Assembly (NCBI GenBank): GCA_018882725.1
Contig: VERK01000061.1
Span: forward strand, 1 to 10,600
Direction: 5' to 3'
Length of the DNA stretch: 10,600 bases
DNA from: Actinomycetota bacterium
Lineage (GTDB): Bacteria; Actinomycetota; Acidimicrobiia; Acidimicrobiales; Ilumatobacteraceae
Below are positions 1 through 6,626 of this stretch, piece by piece. Made by a program: the position numbers and the translations under genes. The notes below the pieces were generated by a model. That model did no database searches and was not told the origin of the DNA. It saw only the letters and a program-made list of their open reading frames with translations. The stretch's first letter is position 1. Each line of letters opens with the position of its first letter.

Positions 1-455
1 ACCCCGACAAGGACTTCACCGACACCGAACTCGCGCTCTCCCACGCGCTGGCCGACGGCGCCACCGAACTCACGGTTCTGTGGGGTGGCGGCGATCGCTT
101 CGATCACGTGCTCGGCGTGCTGGCCGCACTGGCCGCTCCCGATCTGGCTCGTCTCGACCGCCTCACGGCGTGGGTCGGCGATGATCGTATGCACATCGTC
201 CACGGTGGCCGACGGGCGCAGTTCACCACTGATGTCGGGCGCACCGTGAGTCTCGTTCCGTTGGCCGGCTCGGCCCACGGTGTGACGACCTCCGGTCTGC
301 GTTGGGCTCTCGACGACGCGACACTCGAGGGAAGTCGCGCGCGCGGAGTGAGCAACGTTTCCGTCGCCGACATCGTGAGTGTGTCGGTCGATTCGGGCTG
401 CGTGAGCGTCGTGCTGCCCGCCCCATCAAATGATTCGACCATTCTCGAGAAGTAG
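1..455 (+). CDS. thiN: Thiamine pyrophosphokinase, C-terminal part (5' end outside window)
   Basis: Transfers pyrophosphate from ATP to thiamine to make thiamine diphosphate (TPP) in the cytoplasm. The frame is open from base 3, so the gene enters from the left and about 150 residues are visible. Seen: the catalytic motif PDKDFTDTELAL (bases 3-38), typical of the family's nucleotide and Mg-binding region; GGGDRFDH (84-107), the usual second motif; then the C-terminal thiamine-binding domain with GVTTSGLRWAL (about 279-311) and RGVSN (342-356). It ends at TAG 453-455. The internal GTG at 108 is not a real start because the catalytic motif lies upstream of it. The family is normally about 210-230 residues, so roughly the first third is missing. 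It leads directly into thiBPQ, so the cell can use imported thiamine without a separate thiamine kinase step. Identification is firm. Confidence 0.93.
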   Translation, partial: PDKDFTDTELALSHALADGATELTVLWGGGDRFDHVLGVLAALAAPDLARLDRLTAWVGDDRMHIVHGGRRAQFTTDVGRTVSLVPLAGSAHGVTTSGLRWALDDATLEGSRARGVSNVSVADIVSVSVDSGCVSVVLPAPSNDSTILEK

Positions 456-456
456 C

Positions 457-460
457 GGAG
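457..460 (+). promoter_or_regulatory. Ribosome binding site (GGAG) that sets the thiB start
   Basis: GGAG lies five bases before the ATG at 466 and just after the thiN stop codon. It favours 466 as the start of thiB over the in-frame ATG at 430, which lies inside thiN, lacks such a site and would put 12 extra residues before the signal peptide. Confidence 0.65.
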
Positions 461-465
461 TCATC

Positions 466-1521
466 ATGCGACCAACCAGATCTCTGTCGTTGAGCCTCTT
501 CGGAGTGTTCGCGCTCGCCGTCACCGCGTCCTCGTGCGGTGACGATTCGTCGTCCACCCCCGAACGGCTCGTGCTGGTGGCGTACGACTCGTTCACCCCA
601 CCCGAGGGCGCATTCGACGCGTTCACCACGGCCACCGGTATCGAGGTCGAGATCGCGGTTGGTGGCGATGCCGGCGAACTCGTGGCCAAGGCCGCGCTCA
701 CTGCAGGTAATCCCGAAGGTGACGTGTTGTGGGGCGTCGACAACACCCTCCTGTCGCGGGCGCTCGACGCCGAGGTCTTCGATCCGTACGTGTCGAAGGC
801 GCACCCGCTCGACGCGTCACTCGTCGCCGCCGGTGCCGACACGGTGACTCCGGTCGACTTCGGCGACGTGTGCGTCAACTACGACATCGCAGCACTCGAA
901 TCACTCGGGCTGCCGGCACCCGATTCGTTCGACGATTTGGTCGACCCTGCCTACTCGGGATTGCTCGTGGTTCCGAGTGCGACGTCGTCATCACCCGGCT
1001 TGACCTTCCTGCTCGCCACCGTCGCACAGTTCGGCGACGAGTGGCCCGACTACTGGTCGCGCCTGACGGCCAACGACCTACTCGTGGTCGACGGTTGGAG
1101 CGATGCGTACTACACCGCGTTCAGCCGCTACGGCGGCGACCGACCGCTCGTGTTGAGTTACGCGTCGAGCCCGCCGGCCGAAGTGTTGTTCGCCGATCCG
1201 CCACTGCCAGCCGACGCCTCTGCCCCCACGGGTGTGGTCACGTCCACCTGTTTTCGGCAGGTCGAGTTCGCCGGCGTGCTCCGAGGAACCGATCACGTGG
1301 ATGCCGCTCGACTGCTCGTCGACTATCTGGTGAGCGACCAGTTCCAATCACTTCTTCCCGAGAGTATTTTCGTGTACCCGGCCAACACCGCGACCGCACT
1401 TCCCGATTCTTTCCTTCGCTATGCACCCGAGGTGACGTCACCGTTGGTTCTCGACTCCGCCGTGATCGCCGCTAATCGCACGGCCTGGCTCGAGACGTGG
1501 TCGGAGATCGCTCTCCCGTGA
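466..1521 (+). CDS. thiB: Thiamine ABC transporter, substrate-binding lipoprotein
   Basis: Extracytoplasmic solute-binding protein (ThiB/TbpA family) that captures thiamine and passes it to ThiPQ; 351 aa. The start at 466 has a GGAG site and gives a compact signal peptide (MRPTRSL, hydrophobic to about residue 22) with a relaxed lipobox ASSC. Cys24 is the likely lipidated residue, followed by an Asp/Ser-rich linker. Family signatures seen: VAYDSF (38-43), the DVLWGVDNTLL region (86-96), DGWSDAYY (209-216), SYASSPP (231-237), and FRQVEFAGVL (263-272) followed by a YPANT segment near 304. These match the TbpA-type layout, in which aromatic residues such as the Trp and Tyr of these motifs sandwich thiamine. 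Mature Cys136 and Cys262 could form a disulfide (inference). The stop overlaps the thiP start. Other members of the wider iron/thiamine/polyamine binding superfamily are less likely given the ThiN neighbour. Confidence 0.9.
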   Translation: MRPTRSLSLSLFGVFALAVTASSCGDDSSSTPERLVLVAYDSFTPPEGAFDAFTTATGIEVEIAVGGDAGELVAKAALTAGNPEGDVLWGVDNTLLSRALDAEVFDPYVSKAHPLDASLVAAGADTVTPVDFGDVCVNYDIAALESLGLPAPDSFDDLVDPAYSGLLVVPSATSSSPGLTFLLATVAQFGDEWPDYWSRLTANDLLVVDGWSDAYYTAFSRYGGDRPLVLSYASSPPAEVLFADPPLPADASAPTGVVTSTCFRQVEFAGVLRGTDHVDAARLLVDYLVSDQFQSLLPESIFVYPANTATALPDSFLRYAPEVTSPLVLDSAVIAANRTAWLETWSEIALP

Positions 1522-3044
1522 TCGCCCGCCTGCGCTGGATCGGCGCCACCGTTCTCGTCGCGGTGGCGGTGGTGATACCACTCGTCGGACTGGCCGTCGA
1601 CTCGCTGCGCGGATCCGACATCACCGCCGCTTGGTCGCGTAGCGGAGTACGCGAGGCCGTGTGGTTCTCGCTCTGGCAAGGCGCACTGTCCACCTTCGCA
1701 GCGGTCGTCGTGGGGCTGGCCCCGGCCTGGGCACTGGCGCGATTCGATTTGCCCGGTCGACGTGTTGCGCTCACTGCTCTCACGGTTCCGTTCGTGCTGC
1801 CCACAGTCGTGGTGGGTGCCGCCTTTCTGGCCGCACTTCCCGATCGATTCGATCGCTCGGTGTTGGCAATCGTTCTCGCGCACGTCTTCTTCAACGTGTC
1901 AGTCGTGGTGCGAACGGTCGTGCCGGCCTGGAGCGCCGTCGATGATCATCTGCTCGATGCCGCGCGCACTCTCGGCGCGTCACCGCTCACCGTCGCGCGC
2001 ACCGTTGTGTGGCCACTACTGCGTCCGGCCATCATGGGTGCGGCCGGATTGGTGTTCGTGATGTGCGCGACGTCGTACGGCGTCGTTCGTCTGCTCGGTG
2101 GACCAGGCCGGTCGACTCTCGACGTCGAGATCTACCGTCGAGCCGTCGATCTGGCCGACGTGTCGGGGGCGACGGTTCTGGCCGTGGCCCAAACTCTCGT
2201 GATCGTCGCCCTCTTCGCGGTGTGGTCGCGTTCGGCCACACGCCGTTCGAGCATCACCACCACGCGTCGGCGCCGCGCTCCGATCGCCGTCACCACGGCC
2301 GTGTGGACTCTCGTTGCGTTGTTCGCGACCGTGCCCACTGCGCTGGTACTCGCATCCTTCCGCTCGGCATCGGGTTGGTCGACCGCTGGCTGGCGCGCTC
2401 TGTTCACCGGCGGAGACGGACTACGGGTTCCGATCGACCTCGGCGACGCGATCGTCAACTCACTGGTGTTCGCCGTCCTGGCGGCGTTGGTGGCGGTTCC
2501 ACTCGGCGTGGCGCTCGCCCGTGCCGCCGCGTCGTCGTCATCGCGACTGGCCGACTTCATCGCGTCGCTCCCGTTGGGTTCGTCGGCCGTGGTGGTGGGT
2601 CTCGGCATCATCGTCACCTACGACACCGGATCGTTCGACGTGCGCGGCGAGTGGTGGCTCGTGCCGCTCGTTCACGCCGCAGTGGCGCTGCCCTTCGTGG
2701 TGCGCGCGGTGATTCCGATGGTCGAGTCGATCCCACCCGGTCTGGCCCAAGCCGCTGCCACTCTCGGCGCCTCACCGGGGCGCCGTTGGCTCGACATCGA
2801 CCTGCCCCTCTTGCGCCCGGCCCTGGCCACTGCATCGGCGTTCTCCCTCACCATGTCGATCGGCGAGTTCGGCGCCACCAGCTTTCTCACCCGACGCGAC
2901 ACCACCACGTTGCCGATCGTGGTCGACACCCTGCTCGGTCGCGCCGGTTCTCTCCCGCACATGACGGCATTCGCCGTGGCTTCACTTCTGCTCGTGCTCA
3001 CCGTGGTCGCCGTGACCACGGTCGATCGGTCGGTGCGCGCATGA
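1518..3044 (+). CDS. thiP: Thiamine ABC transporter permease (double-length)
   Basis: Membrane channel of the thiamine importer; 508 aa. It has two homologous permease halves in one chain, as in ThiP and the FbpB-type permeases. Each half carries the cytoplasmic EAA loop that docks the ATPase: DAARTLGASP (147-156) followed by PLLRPA (166-171), and QAAATLGASP (411-420) followed by PLLRPA (430-435). About six hydrophobic segments flank each loop (12 in total by eye), and an Arg-rich stretch (239-253) links the halves. The chosen start is GTG 1518, which overlaps the thiB stop as GTGA and has GGAG 11 bases upstream. GTG 1497 is in frame but would lie deeper inside thiB and lacks a ribosome site. 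The 3' end overlaps thiQ as ATGA. Length and architecture are normal for the family. Confidence 0.92.
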   Translation: MIARLRWIGATVLVAVAVVIPLVGLAVDSLRGSDITAAWSRSGVREAVWFSLWQGALSTFAAVVVGLAPAWALARFDLPGRRVALTALTVPFVLPTVVVGAAFLAALPDRFDRSVLAIVLAHVFFNVSVVVRTVVPAWSAVDDHLLDAARTLGASPLTVARTVVWPLLRPAIMGAAGLVFVMCATSYGVVRLLGGPGRSTLDVEIYRRAVDLADVSGATVLAVAQTLVIVALFAVWSRSATRRSSITTTRRRRAPIAVTTAVWTLVALFATVPTALVLASFRSASGWSTAGWRALFTGGDGLRVPIDLGDAIVNSLVFAVLAALVAVPLGVALARAAASSSSRLADFIASLPLGSSAVVVGLGIIVTYDTGSFDVRGEWWLVPLVHAAVALPFVVRAVIPMVESIPPGLAQAAATLGASPGRRWLDIDLPLLRPALATASAFSLTMSIGEFGATSFLTRRDTTTLPIVVDTLLGRAGSLPHMTAFAVASLLLVLTVVAVTTVDRSVRA

Positions 3045-3682
3045 GCCTCGCCGTCGGGTCGCTCGCGGTCACTCTCGATGGTCGTCGCATCCTCCACGAC
3101 GTGTCGTTGCACGTCGACACCGGTCGCACCCTCGCGGTGTGCGGGCCGTCGGGTTCGGGCAAGACCACGTTGTTGCGCGCCATCGCCGGACTCGTGCCCG
3201 TCGACGCCGGACGGGTTGAAGTCGACGGAGCCGACGTCACGGGCACTCCGACCCACCGTCGGTCGATCGGTTTCGTGTTCCAGGACAATCAGTTGTTTCC
3301 ACACATGAACGTGGAGCGCAACGTCGGATACGGCTTGCGCGTTCTCGGTTGGGACACCACGCGTATTCGAACGCGCGTCGACGAACTGCTCGAACGTGTT
3401 CAGTTGAGCGATCGACGCCACCAGGACGTGGCCACGCTGTCGGGCGGAGAGGCCAAGCGAGTGGCTCTGGCCCGGGCTCTGGCCCCGTCACCACGAGTTC
3501 TTCTGCTCGACGAACCGTTCACCGGACTCGATCGCCCGCTGCACGATCAATTGGCCGCCATGGTCGAGCGAGTGCTTCGAGACACCGGCACCACCGCGGT
3601 TCTCGTGTCGCACGATCCCGCCGATGTGGAGGCCATCGCACAGTCGCGCATCGATCTGCCACCCGCCACCAACGCCCCGTAG
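3041..3682 (+). CDS. thiQ: Thiamine ABC transporter ATP-binding protein
   Basis: ATPase that powers the ThiBP importer at the inner face of the membrane; 213 aa, slightly short for the family. All ABC motifs are present: Walker A GPSGSGKT (35-42), Q-loop Gln81 in VFQDNQLFPH, signature LSGGEAKR (133-140), Walker B VLLLDE (153-158) and H-loop His191 in VSHD. The sequence ends soon after the H-loop, without the C-terminal regulatory domain seen in MalK/PotA types, as is usual for ThiQ. The start is the ATG of the ATGA overlap with thiP. The frame is open for about 340 codons further upstream, but that part runs across thiP and has no protein character. Its position after thiP and the thiN-thiB context give the substrate assignment; the ATPase sequence alone would only say molybdate/iron/thiamine-type importer. 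Confidence 0.9.
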   Translation: MSLAVGSLAVTLDGRRILHDVSLHVDTGRTLAVCGPSGSGKTTLLRAIAGLVPVDAGRVEVDGADVTGTPTHRRSIGFVFQDNQLFPHMNVERNVGYGLRVLGWDTTRIRTRVDELLERVQLSDRRHQDVATLSGGEAKRVALARALAPSPRVLLLDEPFTGLDRPLHDQLAAMVERVLRDTGTTAVLVSHDPADVEAIAQSRIDLPPATNAP

Positions 3683-3695
3683 CCGAGCGTCCCAG

Positions 3696-3701
3696 TAGTT
3701 T
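3696..3701 (+). promoter_or_regulatory. Candidate -10 element (TAGTTT) of a leaderless promoter
   Basis: TAGTTT fits the actinobacterial TANNNT -10 pattern. It ends six bases before the ATG at 3708, which would place the transcription start at or next to the start codon. The 25-base gap after thiQ shows no Shine-Dalgarno sequence, which agrees with leaderless translation. Chance matches to such a short motif are possible. Confidence 0.4.
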
Positions 3702-3707
3702 CGTGTC

Positions 3708-5201
3708 ATGTCCTCGGCGCTGCGCATCGGCTTTCTCGGCGCCGGCCACATCGCCACGTATCACTCGAAGAGCCTGCGCCACGCCGCGCGCGACCTGAAC
3801 ATCGACATCGTGCGAGCCGGCGTTCACGACGTCGATCGCTCACGGGCCGAAGCCTTCGCAGCCGCGAGCGGACACACGGTCATGGATTCGGAAGCCGCCG
3901 TCATCGACTCGTGTGACGCGGTGTACGTGTGCACGTGGACATCCGAACACCTACGGCTGGCCACCATGGCCGCCGAACAGGGACGGGCGGTGTTCTGCGA
4001 AAAACCACTCGCTCCCGACCTCGACTCGGCGCGGCGACTCACCGACGTTCTGGAAACCAGCGGAGTCGTTCATCAAGTGGGTCTGGTACTGCGTCACTCC
4101 CCCGCGTATCTATGGGCGCGCGATCTGGTGCGCGACTCTCGCGCTGGCCGCGTGATGACGGTGGTCTTCCGCGACGATCAGTTCATTCCCATTCAAGGTC
4201 ACTACGCGTCGACCTGGCGGGCCGATCGTGAACGAGCCGGGTCGGGAACTCTCATCGAGCACAGCATCCACGACGTCGACATGCTGCACGCCGTCATCGG
4301 GCCGATCGGTTCGGTGAGCGCGCGGCAGGCCCACTTCCACGGCATCGACGGAATCGAGGACGTCGTCACGGCGGCCATCTCATTCGACGGTGGCGCACCC
4401 TCGGCCACCGGTTCACTCACCAGCATCTGGCACGACAACTTGTCCCGACCGAGTCTGCGTCGCGTCGAAATCTTCTGCGAGCGGCGCTACATCGCGATCG
4501 AAGGCGACTGGTTCGGGCCGGTCACGTGGTCCGACTCCGATGGTTCGTCGGGATCGCTGCAGGGTGACGAACTCGTGGCCGCCACCGCGGTGTTGGTTCC
4601 TGGGCACGCCAACCCGGATGCGGCCTTCGTGCAATCGGTTCTCTCCGGCTCACCCGCGTACCCATCGGCGCGGGTCGCGCTGCGCGCACACGAAGTGGTC
4701 GATGCGATGTATCGCTCGGCCGCAGTGGGTGGTGACGCGATGGCGGTGGGTGCTCACGCGTTCACGATTCGCCGCGCCACCGTCGACGAAGTTCGACCGT
4801 TACGCCTCGACGTGTTGCGACGCGGAATGGCCAATCAAACGGTGACGTTCGACGGCGACGACGATCGTGACACCATTCATCTGGCCGCGTTCGATCACGA
4901 CGGTCGTTGTGTCGCCACGTCCACCTGGCTCGCGCGGGCGGCCGCCCATCGCCCCGATGCCACGGCCTGGCAACTGCGCGGAATGGCCACCGATCGCACC
5001 CTCCAGGGCACGGGATTGGGCGGGCGACTCCTGCGGGCCGGACTCGATGCGGCGCGCTCCGCAGGTGTGCGCACGGTGTGGGCCAACGCGCGCGACGCGG
5101 CACTCGACTTCTATCGAGCCCACGGCTTCACCGTGGTAGGTGACGGATTCATCGAAGCCGTCACCCAACTTCCCCACCACGTGGTGGAGATCGATCTCTG
5201 A
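3708..5201 (+). CDS. Gfo/Idh/MocA oxidoreductase fused to a GNAT N-acyltransferase
   Basis: One 497-aa reading frame with two full enzymes. Residues 1 to about 340 are a Gfo/Idh/MocA-family NAD(P)-dependent dehydrogenase, a family acting mostly on sugars, inositols and related polyols. Seen: Rossmann motif GFLGAGHIA (8-16), EKP (98-100) with the usual Lys99, and the active-site-like pattern E184, H188, D191 (family form DxxxHxxD, here with Glu first). Residues 345-497 are a GNAT acyl-CoA transferase: motif A with the acyl-CoA loop QGTGLGG (433-439), then DFYRAHGF as the C-terminal motif. An in-frame ATG at 4740 (residue 345) sits exactly at the domain boundary, but no stop codon separates the halves. 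The gene starts 25 bases after thiQ, perhaps from its own promoter. Substrates are unknown; no aminotransferase or nucleotide-sugar gene lies nearby. The domain calls are firm, the role is open. Confidence 0.85.
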   Translation: MSSALRIGFLGAGHIATYHSKSLRHAARDLNIDIVRAGVHDVDRSRAEAFAAASGHTVMDSEAAVIDSCDAVYVCTWTSEHLRLATMAAEQGRAVFCEKPLAPDLDSARRLTDVLETSGVVHQVGLVLRHSPAYLWARDLVRDSRAGRVMTVVFRDDQFIPIQGHYASTWRADRERAGSGTLIEHSIHDVDMLHAVIGPIGSVSARQAHFHGIDGIEDVVTAAISFDGGAPSATGSLTSIWHDNLSRPSLRRVEIFCERRYIAIEGDWFGPVTWSDSDGSSGSLQGDELVAATAVLVPGHANPDAAFVQSVLSGSPAYPSARVALRAHEVVDAMYRSAAVGGDAMAVGAHAFTIRRATVDEVRPLRLDVLRRGMANQTVTFDGDDDRDTIHLAAFDHDGRCVATSTWLARAAAHRPDATAWQLRGMATDRTLQGTGLGGRLLRAGLDAARSAGVRTVWANARDAALDFYRAHGFTVVGDGFIEAVTQLPHHVVEIDL

Positions 5202-5210
5202 ACTCCGTCC

Positions 5211-5229
5211 GAGTCGACCGACCCGACTC
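5211..5229 (+). other. Short inverted repeat after the fusion gene
   Basis: GAGTCG (5211-5216) pairs perfectly with CGACTC (5224-5229) across a seven-base loop, ten bases after the stop of the fusion gene and before the next start at 5262. No T-run follows, so it could be a weak terminator, an RNA-stabilising hairpin or chance. Confidence 0.3.
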
Positions 5230-5261
5230 CGCGAGAACATCGGCGCGTCCCACATGACGAC

Positions 5262-5453
5262 GTGCTCGCGCGCTTGGCCGCCCTGATCGCCCATGAACTT
5301 CCCACGGCCCGTCGCTGGTCGGGCCCCGACACCTGGCGTGGCCCGCTCGCCGATCAGGTCGATGACGACCTGCATGTGGTCGCGCACCTGCTGTACGACG
5401 CGGTCGACGAACTCCGCCGTCTCGAACTCACTCTGGACATCGATCCGCGATGA
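5262..5453 (+). CDS. Small 63-aa protein with a WSG motif; unknown, coupled to the next gene
   Basis: Not recognised as a named family. It encodes 63 residues: a short N-terminal helix-like stretch (MLARLAALIAHEL), then RRWSGPDTWRGP with W19-S-G21 and a second W25-R-G27, then a long amphipathic helix (about 29-58) with regularly spaced Leu/Val. This helix-WxG-helix order loosely recalls WXG100/ESX-type proteins, but those are about 100 residues and this is much shorter. The start is GTG 5262. The frame is open back to the previous stop at 5199, yet it has no ATG, GTG or TTG in between. No clear ribosome site is visible. The 3' end overlaps the next start as ATGA, and the protein-like helix periodicity supports a real gene. 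There is no signal peptide. The WXG link is inference. Confidence 0.6.
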   Translation: MLARLAALIAHELPTARRWSGPDTWRGPLADQVDDDLHVVAHLLYDAVDELRRLELTLDIDPR

Positions 5454-6622
5454 CGTGGCTCGGCGCCGACGTCGATCGACTCCATTCGTTCGGCCTGGCT
5501 CTCGAGCGTCTGCACGACGAACTGGTGCCGTTGTCGTCGGTCGACCCCCGCGTGGCCCGCGCTCTCCATCTGGTGGACACCGATCTCGATCGCGTGCGAC
5601 GCACGTGGCACCAGTTGTCGTACGGACGCATGGCGGCGGTCGAGTTCGATGCCTGGGGTGCCGACGGTGCCGCGTGGTGGACCGAGCGTTTCGTGGCGTC
5701 GTCCACCACGGCCGACTCGATCCTGCGGCGGGTGATCGACAACTCGGCCGAGCAGTCGTTCGCCGATCGCATCCGAGCCGATGTGGCTCTGCTCCACGGT
5801 GTGAGCGACTTCGCGGTGGTGGCCGACTTCTGGACACGGGCCACCGACCCGAACACGGTCCCGGTCGACATTGCCGGCGCGCGCATTCGCCGACTGCTCG
5901 ACGCGATCGTGATCCATCGGGCCGATCGATCGATCTTCACCACCCTCGCTGGTCACCAGGCCGCTGTCGAGCAACGCGACCGCGACATCGATCAACTCCT
6001 CGCCTTGGTGATCGCCCCGTGGTCACTGCACTTCACCGCTCTAGCGCACGAGTGGGACTGGACGCCGCAGGAGGGTCTGCATCGCCTGCACGAGATGCTG
6101 GCGATCCCGGTGGTGGCCAGCGCGGTCGCGGCCGGATTACCCGCGGCGGTCGATCGCGCCCTCACCGATCTCCCCGCCGACGAGTTCGCGCGTCGACGGC
6201 GCGTCGACGAGGTCGCAGCCGGATCAGGAGCAACGATCGATGCGGTCGGAGCGGCCGTGCTGGGTCGATCGACTACTCCGCTCGATCGCCTCGACGATCT
6301 GGTCGGGCTCGTGCCGTGGGGTTCGTGGGTGTCGGGCGTGGCCGCTGGCACCACCGCGGCGACCATCGTCAACCGACTCGATCATCGAACGCGCGACGAA
6401 CGAAGCGTGGCTGGCCGAGCGGTCGCGCAGCGCAGCACCTTGGCCACCGTGGCCATGACCGCGGTCGCGAACGATGCGGTGAAACATGGTCGCATCGGCA
6501 CCTCGGCTCGTCAGGTGAACAACGATCTCGCCCACGAACTCGATCGCACAAGGGTGGCGTTCGATTCGGCTGCCGATCGCGGTGGGTCGTTCGTGCAGTC
6601 GGGCGGCACGTCGCCGCTCTGA
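5450..6622 (+). CDS. 390-aa Trp-rich helical protein, unknown function
   Basis: No family recognised with certainty. The N-terminus (MTWLGADVDRLHSFGLALERL) resembles the opening of actinobacterial proteins with an ESX/WXG100-like helical hairpin, and FDAWGADGAAWW (66-77) is a second aromatic turn after a helix. The rest is rich in Ala, Leu, Arg and Asp and predicted helical by eye, with 11 Trp in total (3, 53, 69, 76, 77, 128, 191, 202, 204, 290, 293). Two moderately hydrophobic stretches (about 215-236 and 285-308) might touch a membrane but are weak as transmembrane helices. There is no signal peptide and no catalytic motif that I can name. It starts at ATG 5450, overlapping the stop of the 63-aa gene, so the two products are probably made together and may interact. 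Codon use matches its neighbours. Possible roles include secreted substrate, polymorphic-toxin-like carrier or structural protein; none is shown. Confidence 0.8.
   Translation: MTWLGADVDRLHSFGLALERLHDELVPLSSVDPRVARALHLVDTDLDRVRRTWHQLSYGRMAAVEFDAWGADGAAWWTERFVASSTTADSILRRVIDNSAEQSFADRIRADVALLHGVSDFAVVADFWTRATDPNTVPVDIAGARIRRLLDAIVIHRADRSIFTTLAGHQAAVEQRDRDIDQLLALVIAPWSLHFTALAHEWDWTPQEGLHRLHEMLAIPVVASAVAAGLPAAVDRALTDLPADEFARRRRVDEVAAGSGATIDAVGAAVLGRSTTPLDRLDDLVGLVPWGSWVSGVAAGTTAATIVNRLDHRTRDERSVAGRAVAQRSTLATVAMTAVANDAVKHGRIGTSARQVNNDLAHELDRTRVAFDSAADRGGSFVQSGGTSPL
6601..6619 (+). terminator. GC-rich hairpin at the convergent junction, possible terminator
   Basis: GCGGC (6603-6607) pairs with GCCGC (6613-6617) around a five-base loop. 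On the plus strand the stem extends through a G-T pair to G6601-C6619. It covers the last codons of the 390-aa gene and lies 8 bases beyond the stop of the copper gene on the other strand. There is no T-run, so it would have to act as the tractless type of terminator, if at all. Confidence 0.3.
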
Positions 6623-6626
6623 CCGA

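Noticed and set aside
108..455. Separate small gene starting at GTG 108
   Set aside because: The thiN catalytic motif is in frame upstream from base 3, so this is just the inside of thiN.
430..465. Longer thiB start at ATG 430
   Set aside because: It overlaps thiN, has no ribosome site and spoils the signal peptide; ATG 466 with GGAG fits better.
2009..3040. Long N-terminal extension of thiQ
   Set aside because: An Arg/His-rich translation that runs through thiP in another frame; ABC homology begins at 3041.
2672..3421. 249-aa minus-strand reading frame across thiP and thiQ
   Set aside because: Antisense shadow of two clear genes; no motif and biased composition caused by high GC.
5199..5261. 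Readthrough of the fusion gene TGA into the 63-aa frame, which is in the same phase
   Set aside because: The GNAT domain is complete before the stop, and the 60-base spacer encodes no domain-like sequence; same phase has a one in three chance.
4800..5837. 345-aa minus-strand reading frame across the fusion gene and the following pair
   Set aside because: Arg/Thr/Ser-rich translation typical of antisense frames in GC-rich DNA, with no recognisable motif; its opposite strand has protein-like frames.
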